From an uncultured Verrucomicrobiota bacterium (GTDB lineage Bacteria; Verrucomicrobiota; Kiritimatiellia; RFP12; UBA3636), in contig CAMNDA010000261.1 of the NCBI GenBank assembly GCA_946534745.1, positions 1-5,625 on the forward strand: 5,625 nucleotides of DNA. Reading direction: 5' to 3'. The notes under the pieces were generated by a model. It searched no databases. It saw only the letters and a program-made list of their open reading frames with translations, and had not been told where the DNA came from. Both the position numbers and the translations under genes were made by a program. This document shows positions 1 to 4,305 of this stretch, one piece after another; the first letter of the stretch is position 1; every line of letters starts with the position of its first letter.

Positions 1-663
1 GTCGGCCCCCGCGACGAGGCACGCCATCGCCTCGCCGTACCCGGCCGCGGCGAGCGCGGCCGGGGCGCGCGCGAGGATCTCGGGCTCGGCGAAGACCGCG
101 GCGGGCGCGGGGCAGGGGAGCTCCGCGGGAAGGCCGGAGGCGTCCGCGAGGCGCGCGCCGGGCGCGGCGAAGGCGGCCGAGGAGGGCGCGGTCGCGAAGA
201 CGAGGCACGGGACGGAGCCCAGGTGCGCGGCGCGCTTGCAGAGGTCGGCGAGGGTGCCGCCGCCGACGGCGATCGGGCAGGGCGGAGCCTGCCCGTCAGG
301 ACTTCTGGGCGGAGCCTGCCCGTCGGGACTTCTGGGCGGAGCCTGCCCGTCGGGACTGGCCCGGCCAGTGGTCCGGCCCTGCGCCGGCGGGGAGGCGCTC
401 CGGAGCGCGTCCAGGAGGAGTTCGAGCGCGGCGGGCGAAGGGCGCGGCGGGGCGTCGAAGACGAAGGGGCGCGCGGTCGGGACGCCGGCGGCGCGGAAGG
501 CGGCGTGGAGCTCGCGGCCGGCGGCGTTCCACGTGGCGGGGTCGGCGACGAGGAGCGCGGCGCGGCCGGGGCAGAGCTCGCGGAAGCGCTGCGGGGCGCG
601 GACGAGGGCGCCCTCGTCGGCGTCGAGCACGCGCGTGTCGGGGAGGTCGGGGGGCAGGGTCAT
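1..663 (-). CDS. sn-glycerol-1-phosphate dehydrogenase-like protein (AraM/EgsA, iron-containing alcohol dehydrogenase superfamily), 3' end outside the window
   Basis: The gene reads leftward from the ATG at 663 and stays open to the window edge, giving the first 221 residues of a family usually about 350-430 long. The N-terminal Rossmann-like half is recognisable. A GGGTLADL nucleotide-binding loop lies at residues 134-141, followed by CKRAAHLG. ATAPS is at 157-161, LPCPAP at 182-187 and GYGEAMA at 208-214, all in the order seen in the AraM/G1PDH family. That family reduces dihydroxyacetone phosphate to glycerol-1-phosphate with NAD(P)H in the cytoplasm. Two positions differ from the family. 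The usual Asp-Gly after ATAPS is Ala163-Ala164, and the metal-ligand Asp of the GYGD motif is Glu211. Activity is therefore uncertain. Residues about 100-128 are an inserted SPDGQAPPR repeat absent from normal members. The ATG overlaps the stop of the AlgX-like gene by 4 bases, implying translational coupling. Family assignment is fairly sure; function is not. Confidence 0.8.
   Translation of the reverse strand, partial: MTLPPDLPDTRVLDADEGALVRAPQRFRELCPGRAALLVADPATWNAAGRELHAAFRAAGVPTARPFVFDAPPRPSPAALELLLDALRSASPPAQGRTTGRASPDGQAPPRSPDGQAPPRSPDGQAPPCPIAVGGGTLADLCKRAAHLGSVPCLVFATAPSSAAFAAPGARLADASGLPAELPCPAPAAVFAEPEILARAPAALAAAGYGEAMACLVAGAD
280..357. repeat. 27-bp tandem repeat, 2.9 copies, in frame inside the dehydrogenase-like gene
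   Basis: The copies lie at 280-306, 307-333 and 334-357 (the last lacks 3 bases). The plus-strand unit begins GGGCGGAGCCTGCCCGTC and ends GGGACTTCT. The first copy differs by one base (A instead of G at 298). On the coding (minus) strand the unit reads as the nonapeptide SPDGQAPPR without stops. It falls between the end of an alpha/beta segment and the glycine-rich nucleotide-binding loop, probably in a surface loop. Each copy has a 4-bp inverted repeat (GGGC/GCCC around 7 bases). Codons AGA, AGT and GCT occur in or directly beside this block and not elsewhere in the 221 codons read, which suggests it did not originate as coding sequence of this gene. Confidence 0.9.
355..369. repeat. 6-bp inverted repeat abutting the 27-bp tandem repeat
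   Basis: ACTGGC (355-360) and GCCAGT (364-369) are perfect inverted repeats around the 3-base spacer CCG. The outer bases GGAC (353-356) and GTCC (371-374) could extend the pairing with a bulge. It begins in the last bases of the third 27-bp copy and lies inside the coding region, where it encodes part of the low-complexity GRTTGRAS segment. It could be part of the same inserted element; it is not a terminator, having no T run. Confidence 0.5.
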
Positions 664-2117
664 CGCAGGTCGAGAACGAAGGCGGAGAGGCGCAGCGGAC
701 GGTCGGCCGGGGCGCGGACGGGGACGCGCAGGACGGCGCCGTCCGCCACCGCGGCGGGATCGAGCGGAACGGCGAGCGCTTCCGCGCCGTCGGGGCCGAG
801 GAGCGAAACGGACGCGGCGGCGGGCGCCGCCCGGATTCCCGAAAGCGGAAGGACGAGTGTTCCCTCGGCGCCGGGGTCGAGCGCGACGGCGCGGCCGCCG
901 TCCTCCTCGCGCCAGGCGCCGCCGTCCGCATAGGGCGAGCGACCGAGGGAATAGGGGCGGCCGGGCTTCGCGGCGGGGCGCAGGTCGTTGGCGAGGGCCT
1001 CGGCGGTCTCGGCGAGGCGCGAGCCGGCGAGCGAGGGGGCGGAGTAGACGAAGAGGATCGCGTCGGCGCCCGCGGCGGCCTCGCGGAACTCGCGGGCGGG
1101 CGGCAGCTCGTTGAAGCGCAGGACGACGTTCGACGCGGCGTAGAGGCCGGAGCGCACGAGCGCCTCGCGCAGCTGCTCGCCGAAGCTGTCGCCGACGATG
1201 TAGACGCGTTCGGGGCCGGGCGCTCCCGCCGGCGGATCCGGAAAGAAGGCGTGCACGTGCAGGTCGCCGCGCCGGCGGTAGGGCACGGGGACGTTGAGCA
1301 GGTGCGCCAGGTCCCGGTCGCGGGGGTCGTCGGGCCCGGGAGCGAGGGCGAAACGGTCCGGCGCCGGCCGCGGAAGCGAGGGCGCGGCGCGTTCGAGGGC
1401 CCGGGCCGCGGCATGCGCCGCGAGGGCGACCGTCCAGTGCGTGCCGCCGTAGGGGAAGAACGCGCTCGGCAGGCCGGGTCCGCCGACGAAATCCACGAGG
1501 CCGTCGACCGCGGCGAATCCCGTCTGCTCCAAAAGAGAGCGGACGGTGCGGTAGGGCTCCGGATCGGCGTCCTCTTCCTCCGGGCGCTCGGAGAAGGCGA
1601 AGTAGCGGTCCGGCGCCCTGTCCCGCAGGACCTCGGCCTTGCTCGGCGCGAGGACGAAGGCGACCGGAGCGCCGGGGCGGATTCCGTCGAGCGCGGCGCG
1701 GAGGTTCGCGAGCGCGGCCCGCGTGCGCACGCGGACGCGCGCCGTGCGAATCGGGAGGTTCGTGCGGAAGGCGGCGTCGAGGTAGGGCTTCTCGAAGAGC
1801 CAGCCGTCCCGGCCCTGGACGACATGGCCGCCGAAGCCGGAATGGTAGCGGCCGGCCGAGGCGAGGTCGAAGAGTCCGTTCCTGAGGAAGAGCAGCTCCG
1901 TGCGGCCGAAGAAGACGTGCTCGAAGTGCTCCGACGCGTCGCGCTGGAAGCGGCCCGAGGCGAGGTTCGCGGGCGTGGGCGGGGGCGGGACGACGTCCGG
2001 CGTGTCGAACCCGTGCGCGCCGACGAGCCCGCGCAGGCCCAGCCAGCCCAGGAGCGGCAGCCCGAGCGCGAGCGCGGTCGCGGCGAGGAAGGCGGTTCTG
2101 GCGGACGGGCGTCGCAT
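660..2117 (-). CDS. Membrane-anchored AlgX/AlgJ-like SGNH hydrolase-fold protein (putative polysaccharide O-acetyltransferase)
   Basis: This is a 485-residue protein. A short basic N-terminus (MRRPSAR) precedes one hydrophobic segment at about residues 9-28, predicting a signal anchor with the rest in the periplasm. The body follows the AlgX/AlgJ plan: a DGWLF motif at 104-108 (GRDGWLF), a strand and turn FVLAPSKAEVL from 154, GTHWT from 225, and VGDSFG at 308-313 with Ser311 as the predicted nucleophile. Residues from about 385 look like a beta-rich C-terminal domain, comparable in position to the carbohydrate-binding module of AlgX. Such proteins move acetyl groups onto exported polysaccharides, usually with an MBOAT partner; none is visible here. 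The family's catalytic Asp of the DTHW motif is Gly225. The frame stays open far upstream of 2117, but this ATG gives the anchor directly and fits a leaderless promoter. The stop overlaps the next gene's start (ATGA at 663-660). Confidence 0.82.
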   Translation of the reverse strand: MRRPSARTAFLAATALALGLPLLGWLGLRGLVGAHGFDTPDVVPPPPTPANLASGRFQRDASEHFEHVFFGRTELLFLRNGLFDLASAGRYHSGFGGHVVQGRDGWLFEKPYLDAAFRTNLPIRTARVRVRTRAALANLRAALDGIRPGAPVAFVLAPSKAEVLRDRAPDRYFAFSERPEEEDADPEPYRTVRSLLEQTGFAAVDGLVDFVGGPGLPSAFFPYGGTHWTVALAAHAAARALERAAPSLPRPAPDRFALAPGPDDPRDRDLAHLLNVPVPYRRRGDLHVHAFFPDPPAGAPGPERVYIVGDSFGEQLREALVRSGLYAASNVVLRFNELPPAREFREAAAGADAILFVYSAPSLAGSRLAETAEALANDLRPAAKPGRPYSLGRSPYADGGAWREEDGGRAVALDPGAEGTLVLPLSGIRAAPAAASVSLLGPDGAEALAVPLDPAAVADGAVLRVPVRAPADRPLRLSAFVLDLR

Positions 2118-2125
2118 GCGGTCCG

Positions 2126-2154
2126 AGTCTACCACAGCCTCGCCCGCCGCGCCA
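2126..2154 (-). promoter_or_regulatory. Predicted sigma-70-like promoter for the AlgX-like gene, probably leaderless
   Basis: On the minus strand, TGGCGC (2154-2149), a 17-base spacer and TAGACT (2131-2126) form a -35/-10 pair. A TG dinucleotide one base before the -10 gives an extended -10. Only 8 bases lie between the -10 box and the ATG at 2117, so transcription should start at or within a few bases of the start codon. No Shine-Dalgarno sequence is present. The 12-mer TGTGGTAGACTC (2136-2125) recurs with identical spacing before the helicase gene at 4306. Confidence 0.55.
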
Positions 2155-2163
2155 GCGCGGGGG

Positions 2164-2192
2164 TGGCGTTTTTTCCGAAGGCGCGCTAGAAT
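2164..2192 (+). promoter_or_regulatory. Predicted sigma-70-like promoter for the L,D-transpeptidase gene
   Basis: TGGCGT (2164-2169), a 17-base spacer and TAGAAT (2187-2192) form a plausible promoter. The -35 box matches TTGACA poorly but resembles the other candidate promoters in this window. It would give a leader of about 25-30 bases carrying a Shine-Dalgarno sequence. Its -35 box is 9 bases from that of the divergent AlgX-like promoter, so one regulator could affect both. Confidence 0.45.
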
Positions 2193-2213
2193 ACGGCGCG
2201 CAACAACCGACAG

Positions 2214-2219
2214 AAAGGA
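2214..2219 (+). promoter_or_regulatory. Ribosome binding site of the L,D-transpeptidase gene
   Basis: AAAGGA ends 6 bases before the ATG at 2226 and supports that start. It contrasts with the AlgX-like, ruvA and helicase genes, which lack a comparable sequence. Confidence 0.7.
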
Positions 2220-2225
2220 CCGCCC

Positions 2226-3188
2226 ATGCCGCTCACGCCCCTCGACGACATCTACCGCGAACGCCGCTTCCCCTGGCCGGCCGCCGTCCTCGGCGCGCTC
2301 GTCCTCGCGGCCGTCCTCTGGTTCGCGCTCCGTCCCGGGCGCGAAGGGAGGGACGGCGAGGCCGCCGCCACGAACGAGGTCGCTGCCGCCGCCGCGCCGG
2401 CAACCGCCGCGCCGGCCGCCGCGTCCGCGCAGCCGGCCGTTCCCGGAGAGCTCTCGGAGGAGGACTTCAGGAAGGCGCTCGCCGACGCGAAGGCGCTCGA
2501 CGACCAGGGCAGGCTCTACGACGAGCGCGAGCTGCTGCTCGCCGCGCTCGCGAAGGCCGGCTCCGACTTCGCCCCTGCGCTGGAGCGCACGCTCGGCGCG
2601 CTCTCGACGCGCATCTACCTCGAGCCGCGCCCGGGGCCCGACAAGGTCGAGTACGTCGTGAAGGGCGGCGACGCCCTCTCCGCCATCGCCTCGCGCTACG
2701 TCTGCCCGAAGGAGCTCATCATGGAGGCCAACGGCATCAAGGACCCGACGAAGATCCGCCCCGGACAGCGCCTCGTCTTCCCCGACCATCCCGACTTCGC
2801 CGTCCGCGTCTCGAAGTCGCTCAACACGCTCGAGCTCACGCTCGGCGGGAAGTTCTTCAAGAAGTACGTCGTCGGCACCGGCCAGAACGCCAAGACGCCA
2901 GCCGGGACGTTCGTCGTGAAGGACAAGATCGAGCACCCCGACTGGTGGAGCGACGGCGGCAAGGTCATCCCCTACGGCGACCCGGCCAACGTCCTCGGCA
3001 CGCACTGGCTCGCGCTCGAGGCCACGGGCGAGACGCCGCGCGTCTCCGGCTACGGCATCCACGGCACGTGGGACGACACCACGCTCGGCAAACAGTCCAG
3101 CGCCGGCTGCGTCCGCATGTCCAACGCCGACGTCCGCGAGCTCTTCCTCTTCCTCCCCCGCCAGACCCCCGTCACCATCGTCGAGTAG
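2226..3188 (+). CDS. Membrane-anchored LysM domain L,D-transpeptidase (YkuD family)
   Basis: This is a 320-residue protein. One hydrophobic segment at about 17-35 follows a charged N-terminus and is itself followed by basic residues, then an Ala/Pro-rich linker (about 45-73) and a charged, probably helical segment (about 75-140). A LysM domain spans about 141-186 (VEYVVKGGDALSAIASRY to LVFP) and should bind glycan strands of peptidoglycan. The C-terminal YkuD domain (about 191-320) carries the catalytic signature: His279 in HGTW and SSAGCVRM with nucleophile Cys295 and Arg297. Such enzymes form 3-3 cross-links or attach proteins to peptidoglycan through an acyl-enzyme on the cysteine. All key residues are intact, so it should be active, probably outside the cytoplasmic membrane. 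The start is supported by the Shine-Dalgarno sequence at 2214-2219. ruvA follows after 64 bases on the same strand with no clear terminator between, so cotranscription is possible. Confidence 0.93.
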   Translation: MPLTPLDDIYRERRFPWPAAVLGALVLAAVLWFALRPGREGRDGEAAATNEVAAAAAPATAAPAAASAQPAVPGELSEEDFRKALADAKALDDQGRLYDERELLLAALAKAGSDFAPALERTLGALSTRIYLEPRPGPDKVEYVVKGGDALSAIASRYVCPKELIMEANGIKDPTKIRPGQRLVFPDHPDFAVRVSKSLNTLELTLGGKFFKKYVVGTGQNAKTPAGTFVVKDKIEHPDWWSDGGKVIPYGDPANVLGTHWLALEATGETPRVSGYGIHGTWDDTTLGKQSSAGCVRMSNADVRELFLFLPRQTPVTIVE

Positions 3189-3208
3189 GTTCGAAGGTTC
3201 TTCTCTGT

Positions 3209-3250
3209 CATTCAACATTCAGCATTCAGCATTCCGCATTCAGCATTAAC
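3209..3250. repeat. Heptanucleotide tandem array (CATTCAG)n, six units
   Basis: Six consecutive 7-base units fill 3209-3250: CATTCAA, CATTCAG, CATTCAG, CATTCCG, CATTCAG and the degenerate CATTAAC. The array is AT-rich compared with everything around it and ends 2 bases before the ATG of ruvA, where a Shine-Dalgarno sequence would normally be. It lies wholly between the L,D-transpeptidase stop and ruvA. It could be a slippage-prone repeat affecting ruvA translation, or simply an intergenic repeat family of this genome. Confidence 0.9.
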
Positions 3251-3252
3251 CG

Positions 3253-3861
3253 ATGATTGCCTACCTCCACGGAACCCTCGTCGAGAAGCGCCTCGCCCCC
3301 TCGCCCGCCGCCGCGGTGATCGACGTCGGCGGCGTCGGCTACGAGGCCTTCGTCCCGCTCTCCACCTTCGACGCGCTCCCGCGCGCCGGCGCCGACTGCC
3401 GGCTGCTCGTGCACGACTACGTCCGCGAGGACCAGCACGCGCTCTTCGGCTTCGCGACGGAGGACGAGCGCAACCTCTTCCGGATGCTGCAGGACGTCTC
3501 CGGCGTCGGCCCGAAGACCGCGCTCTCTGCTCTCTCCGGCATGCCCGTGCGCCTGCTGAAGGCCGCGCTCGCGGAGGGCGACGCCAAGGCGCTCGCCAAG
3601 CTCCCCGGCATCGGCAAGCGCACCGCGGAGCGCATCTGCGTCGAGCTCAAGGGCAAGATCGACCCGCTCGCCGCGGCCGCCGCGCGCGCCGGAGAGCCGG
3701 AGGACGCGCTCCCGCAGGCGGTGCGCGACGCCGCCGCGGCGCTCGTCCAGCTCGGCCGCCCCGAGGAGGAGGCCGTCCGCGCCGTGCGCGAGATCGCCGC
3801 CCGCCCCGACGCGCCGGCGGACACCGCGGCGATCGTCCGCCTCGCGCTCGCGGGCCGCTAG
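3253..3861 (+). CDS. ruvA: Holliday junction branch migration complex subunit RuvA
   Basis: This is a 202-residue protein, essentially the length of E. coli RuvA (203). Domain I is the OB-fold at about 1-65 (MIAYLHGTLVEK, then VIDVGGVGYEAFVP), including the acidic pin Glu59-Asp60 in VREDQ, which helps separate strands at the junction centre. Domain II holds two helix-hairpin-helix motifs: SGVGPKTA at 83-90 and LPGIGKRTAERI at 117-128. After a flexible linker, domain III (about 155-202, VRDAAAALVQLGRPEEEAVRAV) is the RuvB-binding part. RuvA tetramers bind four-way junctions and load the RuvB motor in recombinational repair. Neither ruvB nor ruvC is in the window. The ATG at 3253 gives the canonical MIxxLxG start but has no Shine-Dalgarno sequence, because a 7-bp repeat array lies directly upstream. 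Its TAG overlaps the stop of the convergent thioredoxin gene. Confidence 0.97.
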   Translation: MIAYLHGTLVEKRLAPSPAAAVIDVGGVGYEAFVPLSTFDALPRAGADCRLLVHDYVREDQHALFGFATEDERNLFRMLQDVSGVGPKTALSALSGMPVRLLKAALAEGDAKALAKLPGIGKRTAERICVELKGKIDPLAAAAARAGEPEDALPQAVRDAAAALVQLGRPEEEAVRAVREIAARPDAPADTAAIVRLALAGR

Positions 3862-4175
3862 CCCGCGGCGGCGACCATCGCCTTCAGCGCGGGCGCGGCG
3901 GTGAGGCCGACGCGCACGTCCGCCTCGACGCCGTCCTTCAGGACGAGGATCGTCGGGATGGACTGCACGCCGAAGCGCCCCGCGACGGCGGGCGCCTCGT
4001 CGACGTTCACCTTGAAGAACTTCGCGCCGGAGCCCTCCAGCTCGAGCGCGACGGACTCGAAGATCGGCCCCTGCATGCGGCACGGGCCGCACCACGGCGC
4101 CCAGAAGTCGACGGCGCAGACGCCGCTCGCGACGGCGGAATCGAAGGTTTGCTCGGTGAGGTGCTCGACGGCCAT
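3858..4175 (-). CDS. trxA: Thioredoxin
   Basis: This is a 105-residue protein, the normal size of a single-domain thioredoxin. The active site is WCGPC with Cys29 and Cys32, within VDFWAPWCGPCRM. The buried Asp23 that tunes the active-site cysteine, the cis-proline Pro74 in SIPT, and the KDG turn before the last strand are all present. It should be a cytoplasmic dithiol reductant for enzymes such as ribonucleotide reductase, recharged by a thioredoxin reductase not seen here. There is no signal peptide. An extra cysteine, Cys20, precedes the active-site strand. The ATG at 4175 is chosen because AGGAGA lies 9 bases upstream and the N-terminus matches the family; the frame remains open further upstream but only as GC-rich run-on. 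The gene ends in a TAG overlapping the ruvA TAG head-on in one CTAG (3858-3861). It is divergent from the helicase gene. Confidence 0.96.
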   Translation of the reverse strand: MAVEHLTEQTFDSAVASGVCAVDFWAPWCGPCRMQGPIFESVALELEGSGAKFFKVNVDEAPAVAGRFGVQSIPTILVLKDGVEADVRVGLTAAPALKAMVAAAG

Positions 4176-4184
4176 GGTTCGGTG

Positions 4185-4190
4185 TCTCCT
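4185..4190 (-). promoter_or_regulatory. Ribosome binding site of the thioredoxin gene
   Basis: AGGAGA on the minus strand lies 9 bases upstream of the ATG at 4175. It fixes that start in preference to further-upstream in-frame ATG codons. Confidence 0.75.
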
Positions 4191-4231
4191 GCGCCGCGCC
4201 GCGGGACCATCCCCGCGCGCGACGCCTCCGC

Positions 4232-4261
4232 ATTCTACCCGAAGACGCCCTCCCGCCGCAA
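4232..4261 (-). promoter_or_regulatory. Predicted sigma-70-like promoter for the thioredoxin gene
   Basis: On the minus strand TTGCGG (4261-4256), an 18-base spacer and TAGAAT (4237-4232) form a good candidate promoter, with a leader of about 50 bases before the ATG at 4175. The -10 hexamer is identical to that of the L,D-transpeptidase promoter. The stretch is noticeably AT-richer than its surroundings. Confidence 0.55.
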
Positions 4262-4267
4262 GCGCGG

Positions 4268-4297
4268 TGGCGCGGCGGCCGGTGTGTGTGGTAGACT
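4268..4297 (+). promoter_or_regulatory. Predicted sigma-70-like promoter for the helicase gene, probably leaderless
   Basis: TGGCGC (4268-4273), an 18-base spacer and TAGACT (4292-4297) form the pair, with TG one base before the -10. Only 8 bases separate the -10 box from the ATG at 4306 and there is no Shine-Dalgarno sequence. The 12-mer TGTGGTAGACTC (4287-4298) and its 7-base distance to the ATG exactly match the AlgX-like gene's promoter at 2136-2125. Its -35 box is 6 bases from that of the divergent thioredoxin promoter. Confidence 0.55.
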
Positions 4298-4305
4298 CCC
4301 CCGCC

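Noticed and set aside
280..357. The three 27-bp repeats as a CRISPR array.
   Set aside because: The copies are directly adjacent with no spacers, and they lie in frame within a coding region.
223..1114. Plus-strand open frames opposite the minus-strand operon.
   Set aside because: They are low-complexity Arg/Gly/Ala-rich shadow translations with no ribosome binding site or family resemblance.
296..1825. A second open minus-strand frame of about 509 codons overlapping the AlgX-like gene.
   Set aside because: It is a shifted frame of the AlgX-like and dehydrogenase-like genes, full of Arg/Pro/Ser/Ala with no motif. The true frames contain conserved motifs.
3191..3207. A possible terminator after the L,D-transpeptidase gene (GAAG-GTT-CTTC).
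   Set aside because: The stem is only 4 bp and is not followed by a T run, so it is too weak to call.
2118..3218. The minus-strand frame of the AlgX-like gene stays open upstream to 3218, suggesting a much longer protein.
   Set aside because: The extension lies opposite the clearly real LysM/L,D-transpeptidase gene, reads as low-complexity charged and Ala/Arg/Gly-rich sequence, and has no recognisable domain. The ATG at 2117 begins directly before a proper signal anchor and a promoter.
4281..4290. A short GT repeat before the helicase gene as a slippage tract.
   Set aside because: There are only about four dinucleotide units, partly explained by the promoter 12-mer, which is too short to support phase variation.
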